Part shown: piece by piece, positions 36,962 through 46,257 of the stretch
Layout of the letters: each line of letters starts with the position of its first letter
Position numbering within the stretch: the first letter of the stretch is position 1
Source of the DNA: UMGS1994 sp944386155
Lineage (GTDB): Bacteria > Bacillota > Clostridia > TANB77 > CAG-508
Direction of reading: 5' to 3'
DNA: 64,000 nucleotides
NCBI GenBank assembly: GCA_963931085.1
Contig: OZ006973.1
Location: forward strand, 1,736,001 to 1,800,000
The notes under the pieces: model-generated
Databases searched by the model: none
Seen by the model: only the letters and a program-made list of their open reading frames with translations
What the model was told of the DNA's origin: nothing
Position numbers and translations under genes: made by a program

Positions 36962-37627
36962 TTATTTCTTAACTAATATATGATAATGATATGAAGTAGA
37001 TATTTTATCATTTACTTTATAAAAATCTTGTATATGTTTTATATCTATTATCTTAAAGTCTTTAAACAAATCAATTATTAATTCATAATCTGCATAAAAA
37101 TGGGGAACGCCATATTCTGGTCCTTCATCCTGCCTAATTTTAGTATTGTCATCTACTTTAGGCCAAGATTTTTGCTTGTAACCCCATGTATCCTTTGAGC
37201 CTAATGTTAAATAGCATTCACCTTCATTTTTTAATACTCTATATATTTCTGATATTATTTTTTTAACTCCTTCTGTATCTGTATGGGAAATAACATTTCT
37301 CGAATATACGCAATCCATAGTATTTGCTCCATAAGGAATATTTAACATATCTGCTTGTTTTATATCTATAGTCACATTTTCTTCTTTTGCAAATTCTTTA
37401 GTTCTTTTTACTGCATCTTCACTTATATCAAATGTATGAACATTAAATCCTTGTTTTGCAAAAAAGATTGTATTTCTACCAAGTCCACATCCTATATCTA
37501 AAAGTTCTTTCTTTTCTTGCTTTTCCCATCTTTGTACTAAATAATATGTCTCTTCTGCAGGTTCCTTCCACGTTTTTTCAGCTTCACCTTTTACCTTTTC
37601 CCATTCCCAACCTTTAGACTTTACCAT
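36962..37627 (-). CDS. Class I SAM-dependent methyltransferase
   Basis: A 221-residue Rossmann-fold methyltransferase. Motif I LLDIGCGLGRNTIFFAKQG (residues about 40-58), acidic residue after strand 2 (VHTFDIS), motif with DIKQADMLNIPY, and VYSRNVISHT. The substrate cannot be told from sequence. It follows tatD directly; the SD AAAGGAG lies in the end of tatD. Confidence 0.88.
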   Translation of the reverse strand: MVKSKGWEWEKVKGEAEKTWKEPAEETYYLVQRWEKQEKKELLDIGCGLGRNTIFFAKQGFNVHTFDISEDAVKRTKEFAKEENVTIDIKQADMLNIPYGANTMDCVYSRNVISHTDTEGVKKIISEIYRVLKNEGECYLTLGSKDTWGYKQKSWPKVDDNTKIRQDEGPEYGVPHFYADYELIIDLFKDFKIIDIKHIQDFYKVNDKISTSYHYHILVKK

Positions 37628-37630
37628 AAT

Positions 37631-38398
37631 TTACTCCTTTATATTAAATATATTCATTGCATTTTTTCTTGTTATATTTGCTACTTCTTCTAATTCCATA
37701 TTTTTAACTTCTGCTATTTTTTTAGCAACTAATTTTACATTTAATGAATTATTAACAGTTCCTCTTAGTGGTTCTGGTGATAAGTATGGACTATCTGTCT
37801 CAATTAAAATTCTATTATCTGGTACAAGTAATATACATCCTGCAGATTTTGCGTTTTTAAATGTAATATTACCACTAAAAGATATATAAAAATCTAGCTT
37901 TAGAGCTTCTTTTATTAATTCTTGGTTTAATTGACAACAGTGAAATATTCCCTTTTTATTTACAGGATTATTTTTTAATATATCTATTGTATCTACCCAT
38001 GCATCCCTAGAATGTATTACTATTGGAAGATTCAATCTATTTGCTATTTCTATCTGATTTGCAAACATTTCTTTTTGATATTCTTTATTATCCTTATTCC
38101 AATAATAATCAAGTCCTATTTCTCCGATTGCAACAACTTTATCATTTTTTGCAATTTTTTCTATCTCTTTTAATTCTTCTTTAGTATTATCTGTTAAATC
38201 ATTTGGAGAAATTCCACAAGTTGCATATATATGATTATGTTTTTTAGCAATTTCTATTCCAAGTTTTGATTTTTCTAATGAATATCCAGCACATACTATA
38301 TTTGTTATTTCATTTTCATACATTTTCTTTATAAGTTCATCTCTATTATTTTCAAATGTATCATCATTATAATGTGCATGTGAATCAAAAAAATTCAT
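37631..38398 (-). CDS. tatD: TatD-family metal-dependent DNase
   Basis: A 255-residue TIM-barrel nuclease. Metal ligands: FDSHAHY (near the N-terminus), GEIGLDYYW, IHSRDA, HCCQ (where HCFSG is more usual) and ETDSPYL. It probably has 3' exonuclease activity in DNA repair or turnover. ATG at 38398 follows AGGAGG. The promoter lies in the gap shared with the plus-strand cassette at 38600. Confidence 0.94.
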   Translation of the reverse strand: MNFFDSHAHYNDDTFENNRDELIKKMYENEITNIVCAGYSLEKSKLGIEIAKKHNHIYATCGISPNDLTDNTKEELKEIEKIAKNDKVVAIGEIGLDYYWNKDNKEYQKEMFANQIEIANRLNLPIVIHSRDAWVDTIDILKNNPVNKKGIFHCCQLNQELIKEALKLDFYISFSGNITFKNAKSAGCILLVPDNRILIETDSPYLSPEPLRGTVNNSLNVKLVAKKIAEVKNMELEEVANITRKNAMNIFNIKE

Positions 38399-38431
38399 AT
38401 AATCCTCCTAAAATATAAAATATTCTTTATT

Positions 38432-38459
38432 ATTTTATCATAATTTTTCCATATCTCAA
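38432..38459 (-). promoter_or_regulatory. Promoter of tatD and the methyltransferase gene
   Basis: On the minus strand TTGAGA (38454-38459), 16 bp, TAAAAT (38432-38437), with ATG 34 bases downstream. Confidence 0.5.
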
Positions 38460-38478
38460 ATAGCGAATTTTGTCCGAT

Positions 38479-38507
38479 TTGGCAGTATTTGTAAATTGTG
38501 TTATAAT
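38479..38507 (+). promoter_or_regulatory. Extended -10 sigma-A promoter for the solitary 106-aa gene
   Basis: TTGGCA (38479-38484), 17 bp, TATAAT (38502-38507), again with TGT before the -10. It matches the promoter at 15324 in both spacing and extended -10. Confidence 0.78.
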
Positions 38508-38524
38508 ATAGTTATAATTCGTTA

Positions 38525-38585
38525 GTGCATCGAACTAAACAATGCACACTTATCTATATATGGATTTTTCTAATATATAGATAAG
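38525..38585 (+). promoter_or_regulatory. Structured 5' leader of the 106-aa gene
   Basis: Two stem-loops: GTGCAT with ATGCAC (38525-38530 and 38542-38547), and a perfect 13-bp stem CTTATCTATATAT (38549-38561 with 38573-38585). The leader is about 85 bases and ends just before the SD AGAAAGGA. It does not match a riboswitch I know. Confidence 0.6.
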
Positions 38586-38599
38586 AGAAAGGATATCAT

Positions 38600-38920
38600 A
38601 TGATAAATAAAAAAAGTCACCGGATTGTAGAGAAAATGACTAACCATGAAGTAGTAGCCGTCATGGCTGATGGAAAACCTTCTGTCATCGTATTCCTGTC
38701 TGATTTCATTGAAAAAGATCTTGATGGTCTTAAATACGTCAAATATTTAGACGATCTTGAAATCTACGGATGGGAAATTCACAATCTTTATAATCACACC
38801 TGCTATAGAAACCTTGGCAGGTTCAAAACAACGATTGATATGCTAAGATCTGGTCGCATTCCCAAAGAAACGATACATAAAAACCTTAGCCAGTCAGCAA
38901 CAGCCACTTTTACCATATGA
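38600..38920 (+). CDS. Solitary GC-richer gene, unknown function (106 aa)
   Basis: A cytoplasmic 106-residue protein with no membrane segment. Pattern: VVAVMADGKPSVIVFLSDF suggests a beta-strand core, then helices around DLDGLKYVKYLDDL and a central IYGWEIHNLYNHTC. By hand count G+C is about 37%, higher than most neighbours, with codons such as CTG, GCC and CGC. ATG follows AGAAAGG. It has its own extended -10 promoter, a hairpin leader and a GC-rich terminator, the same set-up as the gene at 15383 although the proteins differ. No family recognised. Confidence 0.72.
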   Translation: MINKKSHRIVEKMTNHEVVAVMADGKPSVIVFLSDFIEKDLDGLKYVKYLDDLEIYGWEIHNLYNHTCYRNLGRFKTTIDMLRSGRIPKETIHKNLSQSATATFTI

Positions 38921-38928
38921 CCTTTTTG

Positions 38929-38957
38929 CCCGCCTCCTGAGGCGGGTCTATTTTTTT
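38929..38957 (+). terminator. GC-rich intrinsic terminator
   Basis: CCCGCCT, a four-base loop, AGGCGGG, then TCTATTTTTTT. Confidence 0.88.
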
Positions 38958-39027
38958 ATTCATTTTTAATCATTTTTATTTATTTTTATCTTATTTACTT
39001 TTATTTTTATCTATATTTATACATAAA

Positions 39028-39064
39028 AGAAGTATTAACCATTAAATTTATGATTAATACTTCT
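39028..39064 (-). terminator. Terminator of smc
   Basis: AGAAGTATTAA and its complement around 15 bases, 16 bases after the smc stop, with a T run on the minus strand. Confidence 0.7.
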
Positions 39065-39079
39065 CTTTATAATATATAT

Positions 39080-42000
39080 TTACTTGCTTAACTTCATAGA
39101 TAATAATTTAGATATACCATTTTCCTCCATAGTAATACCATAGACTGTATCTGCAACTTCCATTGTACCTTTTCTATGTGTTATTACTAAAAATTGTGTA
39201 TCTTTTGCGAATTTCTTTAAATATTCTGCAAATCTATAAACATTTACATCATCTAAAGCTGCTTCAATCTCATCTAACACACAGAATGGAGCTGGATTAA
39301 TTTTTAATATAGCAAATAAAAGTGCAATAGCAGTAAATGCTCTTTCTCCACCAGATAATAGTGACATGTTTTGTAGCTTCTTTCCTGGTGGCTGTACTTC
39401 TATTTCAATTCCACTTTCTAATATATCATTTTCATCTGTAAGTTTAAGTTCTGCTTTTCCTCCACCAAATAGTTCTGAAAATACTTCAGCAAAATTCTTA
39501 TTAATGATTTTAAATTTCTCATCAAATTGTTTTCTCATGACTTCTGTTAAATCAACAATAACTTTTCTAAGTTTTGCCATTGTATTTTCTAAATCAAGTC
39601 TTTGTTCAGACATAAAGTCATATCTTTCTTTTAACTTCTTATATTCTTCAATAGAATCAATATTAATACTTCCAAGTTCTTTAATATCATTTCTTAAATT
39701 ATTAACTTTTCTTTGAACTTCTTGTACATTTGTAGGCTTTTTAAAATCTACTGCTTGTGATGGGGTAAGCTCATATTCTTCCCACATCTTATTTATAATT
39801 TGATCTCTTTCTGTCTCAAGTTTAGATTTTTTGATATCACATTTTACAACTTGATTTTTTAAATCTTCTATTTTCTTCATTTGTTCTAAGACTTGTTCTT
39901 CTGTCTCATTTAATTTTTCATTTTTAGCCACTCTGTCTTTTTTAAGTTCTTCTATCTTAGAACCACTGTTAGATGAATCTTCTTTTAATTTTTCTATTTC
40001 TTCTTCTAAGTTTTTAATACTTTCTTCTAAGTTTTTATTTTCTTCTGTTATTTTCTTTCTTTGTTCAGTTTTATTATTTATTACTGTTTTAGTATTTTCA
40101 ATATCTAAATTGATTCTATCTATCATTTCATTAATAGAATCTTCGCTTTCATCAAATGAAGATACAGATATTTTTAAATTTGTAATATCAAAATTTAAAT
40201 CATCTATATATTTTTGGTCATCTTTATTTAATAGAGCAAATTCATTAATTTCATCTGTAAGTTTAGAATTTTCTTCTTCTAATTCTTTAATTTTTTCGTT
40301 TAATTCATTTTGTTTATTTTTACTAATTTCTTTTTGCTCTTTAATAGATTTATCTTCTTCTCTTAGCTTTTCTAATCTTGTCTCAATTTTCTTTATAGCC
40401 TCTTCTTCTGAAACTACTTTTTGTTTTTCTGTGGCATAAACTATTTCTATTTCTTGTAATTCTTTTTCTAAAGCACTAACTTCTTCTAAAGTAGATTCTA
40501 TTTCATCAGAATATTTTTCTTTTTCATCTTTTAGATTTTTAATTTTTTCTTCTAATTTTTTAATATCCTTTTTTAATGACTCTATTTCTCTTGAACGTCC
40601 TAATATATTTACTGTTTTTTGTACTACACTACCACCTGTAATCATACCAGATGGATTTACTACATCTCCTTCGATTGTAACAATTCTAAAAGCATATTTA
40701 TTCTTTTTAGCAACATTAATTGCTGTATCCATATTATCTACAATTACAGTTCTTCCTAAAAGACTAAGTACAATTTGCTCATATTTTTTATCATATTTTA
40801 CTAAATCAGAAGCAATTCCAACTACTCCATTTTCCTTAGAAAGCTTTTCTAGCTTTTTACCATAAACTGATGTAATTGGTAAAAATGAAGCTCTTCCTAA
40901 TTTATTTACTCTTAAGTATTCCACAAGCTTTTTAACATCTGCTTCATTATCTGTAACTATGTTTTGCATAGCTTGTCCAAGACTCATTTCTATTGCTGTT
41001 TCATATTCTTTTGGTACAGATATAAGATTTGCTAAAACTCCATGCATACCTTTTTTAAGACTTACATTTTTATCGCATTCTTGAAGTATTGCTTTAACAC
41101 TTCTATTATAGCCTTCTTTTTCTCTTTCTGTCTCTTCTAAGAATTTAAGTCTTGATTCTTTTATTCTCTTTTCAGATTCAGTATTGTTAATTCTTGTATC
41201 AAAATCCTTAAGTTTTGTTTCAGCTTCTTTTCTCTTTTCGTCTATATCTTCTAATTCTTTTTTGATTTTATTTCTTTTACTATCTATTTCATAAAAACCT
41301 TTTCCTATTTCATCTTTATGGATTCTAGAAGCATCTAACTCTGATATATAAGATGCAATTTCATTTTTAATATTATTTTCTCTTTTTTCTGAACTTTCCA
41401 TGTTAGCAACTAATGTAGAAATAACATTTGTAATCTCATATCTTTCATCTGTATTTGCATCTACTTTTTGCTTTTTAGATTCGATTTCTTTTTCTTTTTC
41501 TGATAATTTATCATTTAATGTAGCAAGTTCTTTTTCTTTTTCTTCAAGTTCTTTTACAAACTTTTCTTTACTTTCATATAAATTATCTTTTTTGCCTTGT
41601 TTTTGATTTTTCTCTTCTTCTAATTCTTCTATTCTTTTGTTTGATTCTTCTATTTCTTCTCTAAATCTTTCAAAATTTGAATTATTATTATTAATTCTCT
41701 CTTTATTGATATTTATCTCTGAAGTTAATTTTTCTTTTTTCTTTTCACTTTCAAAACTTAAAGTTTGCATTTTCTCTATTTGATTAGTGATATTATCTAT
41801 AGCTTGTCTTAAAGATTCTTTTTGCTCTTGTATATTTGAAAGTCTTTCATCTTCTCTTACTATTTGAGTATTATAAATATCTTCATCTTTTAAAACTTCT
41901 TCTATTTTTTCTTTATATGAATCTATATTATGAATAAATAAACCAACTTCAATAGATTTTAATTCTTCTCTTAAATCTAAAAATTTTCTTGCTTTTTCAG

Positions 42001-42625
42001 ATTGAATTTTAAGAGGATCTAAGTTTTGTTCAATTTCTACTAATATATCATTTATTCTTAAAAGATTTAATTTACTTTGTTCAAGCTTTTTTTCTGATTC
42101 TGCTTTTCTTGTTCTATATTTAACAATTCCTGCAGCCTCCTCAAAAACATGTCTTCTTTCTTCTGATTTATTACTTAAAATCTCATCTATCTTACCTTGA
42201 CCAATTATAGAATAACCGTCTTTTCCGATACCTGTATCCATAAATAATTCTAATATATCCTTTAATCTACAAGGAGTTTTATTGATAAAATACCCAGATT
42301 CACCACTTCTATATATTCTTCTTGTTACTGTAACTTCTGTAAACTCTATTGGAAGTTTTCCATCTGAATTATCAATTATTATTGATGCTTCTGCAAATCC
42401 TAATGATTTTCTATTTTGTGTTCCAGCAAAAATAACATCTTCAGTTTTAGATCCTCTAAGTGATTTCATGCTTTGCTCACCTAGTACCCATCTAATACTA
42501 TCTGAAATATTACTTTTTCCTGATCCATTTGGACCTATTACTGTTGTAATTCCTGGTTTAAAGTCAAGTACAGTCTTATCTGCAAATGATTTAAATCCTT
42601 GTAATTCTAATCTTTTTAAATACAT
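39080..42625 (-). CDS. smc: Chromosome segregation protein SMC
   Basis: A 1181-residue SMC. The N-terminal head has GPNGSGKSNISDSI (Walker A, residues about 32-45). Two long coiled-coil arms (about 165-500 and 670-1010) flank a hinge with glycine-rich SLGQAMQNIVTDN and AFRIVTIEGDVVNPSGMIT. The C-terminal head has the signature LLSGGERAFTAIALLFAIL and Walker B PFCVLDEIEAALDD. Length is typical. It condenses and segregates the chromosome with ScpA and ScpB, which are not here; ftsY and rnc, frequent neighbours, are also absent. Confidence 0.97.
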   Translation of the reverse strand: MYLKRLELQGFKSFADKTVLDFKPGITTVIGPNGSGKSNISDSIRWVLGEQSMKSLRGSKTEDVIFAGTQNRKSLGFAEASIIIDNSDGKLPIEFTEVTVTRRIYRSGESGYFINKTPCRLKDILELFMDTGIGKDGYSIIGQGKIDEILSNKSEERRHVFEEAAGIVKYRTRKAESEKKLEQSKLNLLRINDILVEIEQNLDPLKIQSEKARKFLDLREELKSIEVGLFIHNIDSYKEKIEEVLKDEDIYNTQIVREDERLSNIQEQKESLRQAIDNITNQIEKMQTLSFESEKKKEKLTSEININKERINNNNSNFERFREEIEESNKRIEELEEEKNQKQGKKDNLYESKEKFVKELEEKEKELATLNDKLSEKEKEIESKKQKVDANTDERYEITNVISTLVANMESSEKRENNIKNEIASYISELDASRIHKDEIGKGFYEIDSKRNKIKKELEDIDEKRKEAETKLKDFDTRINNTESEKRIKESRLKFLEETEREKEGYNRSVKAILQECDKNVSLKKGMHGVLANLISVPKEYETAIEMSLGQAMQNIVTDNEADVKKLVEYLRVNKLGRASFLPITSVYGKKLEKLSKENGVVGIASDLVKYDKKYEQIVLSLLGRTVIVDNMDTAINVAKKNKYAFRIVTIEGDVVNPSGMITGGSVVQKTVNILGRSREIESLKKDIKKLEEKIKNLKDEKEKYSDEIESTLEEVSALEKELQEIEIVYATEKQKVVSEEEAIKKIETRLEKLREEDKSIKEQKEISKNKQNELNEKIKELEEENSKLTDEINEFALLNKDDQKYIDDLNFDITNLKISVSSFDESEDSINEMIDRINLDIENTKTVINNKTEQRKKITEENKNLEESIKNLEEEIEKLKEDSSNSGSKIEELKKDRVAKNEKLNETEEQVLEQMKKIEDLKNQVVKCDIKKSKLETERDQIINKMWEEYELTPSQAVDFKKPTNVQEVQRKVNNLRNDIKELGSINIDSIEEYKKLKERYDFMSEQRLDLENTMAKLRKVIVDLTEVMRKQFDEKFKIINKNFAEVFSELFGGGKAELKLTDENDILESGIEIEVQPPGKKLQNMSLLSGGERAFTAIALLFAILKINPAPFCVLDEIEAALDDVNVYRFAEYLKKFAKDTQFLVITHRKGTMEVADTVYGITMEENGISKLLSMKLSK

Positions 42626-42682
42626 CTTTATTGTTTTCCTTCTTTTACGTTCTTAGTACATTTATAGAGTACTAGCATGTAT

Positions 42683-42711
42683 ATCATATATTAAATAAGA
42701 TATTTTATCAA
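42683..42711 (-). promoter_or_regulatory. Promoter of smc
   Basis: TTGATA (42706-42711), 17 bp, TATGAT (42683-42688) on the minus strand. Confidence 0.55.
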
Positions 42712-42803
42712 GAGTTAATATATGTAACTTGTACTTTTAACAGATTAAATTTTAGCTTTAATATAATATTATTTATATATTACATAATTGTTTAATATTG
42801 TTA

Positions 42804-42832
42804 TTGAAAAAAATATTTTTTATAGATAAAAT
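42804..42832 (+). promoter_or_regulatory. Promoter of the HD-GYP/AIM24 pair
   Basis: TTGAAA (42804-42809), 17 bp, TAAAAT (42827-42832), 22 bases before ATG. Confidence 0.6.
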
Positions 42833-42853
42833 ATTTATTATAAGGAGAATATT

Positions 42854-43792
42854 ATGAAAGAAGAATTTGATTTTTATAGCAGAACATCTCTTAAAGCATA
42901 TAACCTAGATGGCAAAATGCGTTATCAATTAAATATGCTAGATAGCTTAGATGTTTATACAAAAAAACATTCTGAAAATGTTGCAAATATTACTTGCAGA
43001 CTTTGCGAATATTTAAATATGGAAGAAGGATTTACTATATACACAACAATGTGTGCCTATCTTCATGATATTGGTAAAATATTTATTCCACCTTCAATTC
43101 TTCAAAAGCCTTCTAGATTAACCGACGAAGAATTTGAAATCATGAAAACTCATACTACTATTGGATACAATATGTGTATGAAAGATCCAGAACTTAGGCC
43201 TTATGCTGCAGGTCCTCTTTATCATCATGAAGCTTTAAATGGTACAGGATACCCAAATCATTTATCAGCAAAAGACATTCCTTATGAAGGTCAGATTATA
43301 CGTGTTGCAGATGAGTTTGAAGCAATTACTGCAAAAAGGCAATATAAAACTCACATTGGAATTATCGATACTTTAAATATTCTTATTGAAAACTCTCAGC
43401 CAATAACTAAACAAGAGGGTATCAATATGATTGTTAAAGATGTTAAACATGGTAAAATAGATAAAAAGATAGTAAGAGCATTATTTAAAGTTGTAATAGA
43501 TGATACAGAAACTGAAATAGCAAGTCGTTCTGATTACTTAAGTTATGTTACTAAAGAAATAGCAAGACTTAATAAGGCTGATAGTTATTATCAAAAATAT
43601 TTAAAAGCAAAATCAGAAAAAAAGAAAAACTATTATAAAGAAGGAGTTTTAATGTACTTAAAAACTCCAGATGAAAATATTGATAATTTCTTGCAAGTAA
43701 GAAAAGAATATCAAGAATCTCTACAAGCAAGAAGAGAACATATTAAAAATCTATATAAAGAAATTAAGAAAATCAAGAATTTAAAAGTCTAA
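42854..43792 (+). CDS. HD-GYP domain phosphohydrolase
   Basis: A 312-residue cytoplasmic protein. The HD-GYP core has YLHDIGKIFIPPSIL (HD), THTTIGYNMC, YHHEALNGTGYP (HHE and GYP) and RVADEFEAITAKRQY. Such enzymes usually degrade cyclic di-GMP or a related cyclic dinucleotide. The first 35 and last 70 residues are Lys/Glu/Tyr-rich helices without a recognisable receiver or sensor domain. Followed 53 bases later by the AIM24 gene, probably cotranscribed. Confidence 0.9.
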   Translation: MKEEFDFYSRTSLKAYNLDGKMRYQLNMLDSLDVYTKKHSENVANITCRLCEYLNMEEGFTIYTTMCAYLHDIGKIFIPPSILQKPSRLTDEEFEIMKTHTTIGYNMCMKDPELRPYAAGPLYHHEALNGTGYPNHLSAKDIPYEGQIIRVADEFEAITAKRQYKTHIGIIDTLNILIENSQPITKQEGINMIVKDVKHGKIDKKIVRALFKVVIDDTETEIASRSDYLSYVTKEIARLNKADSYYQKYLKAKSEKKKNYYKEGVLMYLKTPDENIDNFLQVRKEYQESLQARREHIKNLYKEIKKIKNLKV

Positions 43793-43845
43793 TTATAAAA
43801 TTAAAAATTAAAATTGAATACAAATGAAATTTAGGAGGAATACGA

Positions 43846-44646
43846 ATGTTTAAAGTTGAAAATTTATCTAACAATGATAATTTGCGTGTTGTTGAGCAAA
43901 TGGGAAATATGAGAGTACTTGAATATATTAACGATTTAAGTGTAACTCCAGATATGGCAGTATCTGCATATTTTTCATCTAAAATGAATGTGCGTAAAAG
44001 ACAATTATTACTTAAACTAGAAAATAGTGAATATACTTTAAGCTCAGGAGCAATGCAATGGATGCTTGGAAATATTGAAGCTGTTGCAGATGTTAAAGGT
44101 GTAGGAGATTTCTTAGGAAAAGTTGTAAAAGGTTCAGTAACAGGTGAAGGTGCTGTAAAACCTAAATATAAAGGAAATGGTTTGCTTATGCTTGAACCAA
44201 CATTTAAACACATAGTACTAGATGATTTAAGTAATTGGGGAGACGGTGTAGTTTTAGATGATGGATTGTTTTTAGCTTGTGAATCTTCAATAAACCAAAC
44301 AATAACAGCAAGAAGTAATTTCTCTTCTGCAATATTAGGTGGTGAAGGATTATTTAATTTAAAACTAGTTGGTAGTGGTATATTTGCCTTAGAATGTCCT
44401 GTTCCTAAAGATGAACTAATAGAAGTATCTTTAGATAATGATGTATTAAAAGTTGATGGAAATTTTGCTATTGCTTGGTCTAGTAGTTTAGATTTTACAG
44501 TAGAAAAATCAACTAAAAGTTTAATAGGATCTGCAATTTCAGCAGAAGGTTTTGTAAACGTATTTAGAGGAACAGGTAAAGTATTACTTGCTCCAATAAT
44601 GAATACAAAGATTTCTACTATTGCTTCAATGCCTAAAAACGTTTAA
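43846..44646 (+). CDS. AIM24 family protein
   Basis: A 266-residue beta-rich protein of the AIM24 (DUF124) family. The repeated pattern TLSSGAMQWMLG, GTGKVLLAPIM and the glycine-rich VGDFLGKVVKGSVTGEGAV match the family. It is probably a pseudosymmetric beta fold (two related halves) with no catalytic motif and no membrane segment. The eukaryotic relative supports mitochondrial complexes; the bacterial role is unknown. AGGAGG lies seven bases before ATG. Confidence 0.88.
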   Translation: MFKVENLSNNDNLRVVEQMGNMRVLEYINDLSVTPDMAVSAYFSSKMNVRKRQLLLKLENSEYTLSSGAMQWMLGNIEAVADVKGVGDFLGKVVKGSVTGEGAVKPKYKGNGLLMLEPTFKHIVLDDLSNWGDGVVLDDGLFLACESSINQTITARSNFSSAILGGEGLFNLKLVGSGIFALECPVPKDELIEVSLDNDVLKVDGNFAIAWSSSLDFTVEKSTKSLIGSAISAEGFVNVFRGTGKVLLAPIMNTKISTIASMPKNV

Positions 44647-44676
44647 TATTTAATATAATAAAGATTAAATATTTAT

Positions 44677-44706
44677 AAAAGATAAGCATTTTTGCTTATC
44701 TTTTTA
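44677..44706 (+). terminator. Terminator after the AIM24 gene
   Basis: AAAAGATAAGCA, four T, and its complement, followed by T residues. Confidence 0.8.
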
Positions 44707-44789
44707 ATTTTGTTTTTATTTTTTGTTTTTAACTTTTATTTTTTGTTTTTATTTTTATCTTTTTAATCTTTTTACTTTTCTCCCATTTA

Positions 44790-45533
44790 TTATTTATTAT
44801 TATAAAAGTAATCTATTATACCAATATATATACCATATGCTAATTTATTTTGATATTCTTCGCTTTTTAAATTTTGCTCTTCTTCGTTATTTGATAAAAA
44901 TCCACATTCTACAATAGAAATTGGAATTTCAACATGATTTAATATATAAACATTATTAATCTCTTTTGGAACTCTTCTATTATCTTTAGAAATAGTCTCA
45001 TTTAATGAATTTTGTATACATTCTGAAAGTCTTTTTCCTTCTTCAGATTTGCTATTATAAAAAGTTTGCCATCCGTGATACTGCTCTTCTTCTATTTTGT
45101 TTAAGTGTATAGATACAAATATATCTGCTGAACTTTCATTTCCTATTGTCACTCTATTTTTTATATCAGAAACTTTTTTATCATAAATACTTGAATTATC
45201 ATTTTCATATATACCATTTTCATCAGATCTTGTTAATATCACATAACTTCCGCTTTCTTCTAATAATTTTTGAAGCTTTAAAGCAATTTTCAAGTTAATC
45301 TCTGATTCTATAGTTCCACTATTTCCAACTGCTCCACCGTCAGGAAGTCCATGCCCTGCATCTATGATAATTGTTTTATTTGTAATGGGAACTGTATTTA
45401 CTAGTATAGTTGCCATATTATCCCCATTTTTCATTATGTTTATTTCATCTTTATTTGTAAAACCAAAAATAGCAAAACTAAAAAAAACAGCACAAATAAT
45501 AAACATTATTTTCTTTTTATTTATTATTAGCAT
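44790..45533 (-). CDS. cwlD: N-acetylmuramoyl-L-alanine amidase CwlD (germination)
   Basis: A 247-residue amidase_3 protein with an N-terminal helix. Zinc motifs: IDAGHGLPDGGAVG (His), ESEINLKIA (Glu), FVSIHLNKIE (His), and the C-terminal IVECGFLSN (catalytic Glu). Length and layout match CwlD, which makes muramic-lactam in spore cortex with PdaA, needed for germination. AGGTG lies six bases before ATG at 45533; a GTG at 45542 and an ATG at 45539 are too close to it. It could be another cell-wall amidase, but its sporulation context favours CwlD. Confidence 0.82.
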   Translation of the reverse strand: MLIINKKKIMFIICAVFFSFAIFGFTNKDEINIMKNGDNMATILVNTVPITNKTIIIDAGHGLPDGGAVGNSGTIESEINLKIALKLQKLLEESGSYVILTRSDENGIYENDNSSIYDKKVSDIKNRVTIGNESSADIFVSIHLNKIEEEQYHGWQTFYNSKSEEGKRLSECIQNSLNETISKDNRRVPKEINNVYILNHVEIPISIVECGFLSNNEEEQNLKSEEYQNKLAYGIYIGIIDYFYNNK

Positions 45534-45571
45534 TTTCATCACCTAGTAATATATATTCTAAAACAAAAATA

Positions 45572-45600
45572 AAATTCACAATATGTTTTATTGTGAATTT
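45572..45600 (-). terminator. Terminator of the folate cluster
   Basis: AAATTCACAA with its complement around nine bases, 12 bases after the ecfT stop. Confidence 0.65.
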
Positions 45601-45612
45601 CTTTTTATAATT

Positions 45613-46257
45613 TTAAATATTACTATATCCTTTTGCAATTATCGCTTTTTCTATATCATTTGTTCTTTTAAATATTGAGCTTACAAGAGGTCTTACGAAT
45701 ACATGAATATTAGAAATCTTCATTATATATCCTTTTGACTCTAATACTTGTTTTAATTCTATCATCTCATCTCTTATTATTGGTATAAAAGAAATTGCTA
45801 TACTTACTAAAAGTCCTACACTTTCAACATCAAATCTAAATAATTTAAGTGGGCTTAGTATAGTCTCTATAACTTTACTAATTTCAAGTACTGTTACTGT
45901 TCTTGAAAAAATATATGTACTAATACAAGCTATTATAAATCTTGTAGCAATTAATATTCCATAAGAAATATTTTCTAAAACTATATTTATTATAAAAGTA
46001 AATATTATAAGAGGACTAATTAATAGTAAATATCTTATAATTTTTAATATATTTAGTCTCAAAAACATAATAACAATTATATCTATTAAAAAAAATGAAA
46101 ATAAAATTTTATAATTACTTATGAAAAATATAGCAAGTACAAATATATCAAATATTATAAATTTTATTATATTTAAAAAAATCTTTAAATTTTCCTTATT
46201 AAAAAGATTAAAAAAATTATCTTTTTTACTCACTATAACTAGATTATTTTCTTCCAT
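45613..46257 (-). CDS. ecfT: Energy-coupling factor transporter membrane subunit EcfT
   Basis: A 214-residue integral membrane protein with about five to six helices and the C-terminal coupling motif LESKGY and KAIIAKGYSN (Ala-x-x-x-Lys-Gly, twice), which contacts the ATPases. Start ATG at 46257 overlaps the ecfA stop by 14 bases. It couples ATP hydrolysis to the S component, here almost surely FolT. Directly followed by a terminator, so no further transporter gene. Confidence 0.9.
   Translation of the reverse strand: MEENNLVIVSKKDNFFNLFNKENLKIFLNIIKFIIFDIFVLAIFFISNYKILFSFFLIDIIVIMFLRLNILKIIRYLLLISPLIIFTFIINIVLENISYGILIATRFIIACISTYIFSRTVTVLEISKVIETILSPLKLFRFDVESVGLLVSIAISFIPIIRDEMIELKQVLESKGYIMKISNIHVFVRPLVSSIFKRTNDIEKAIIAKGYSNI

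Noticed and set aside
43773..44213. Minus-strand frame inside the AIM24 gene
   Set aside because: Antisense to a well-supported gene with an SD and a known family; no start signal of its own.
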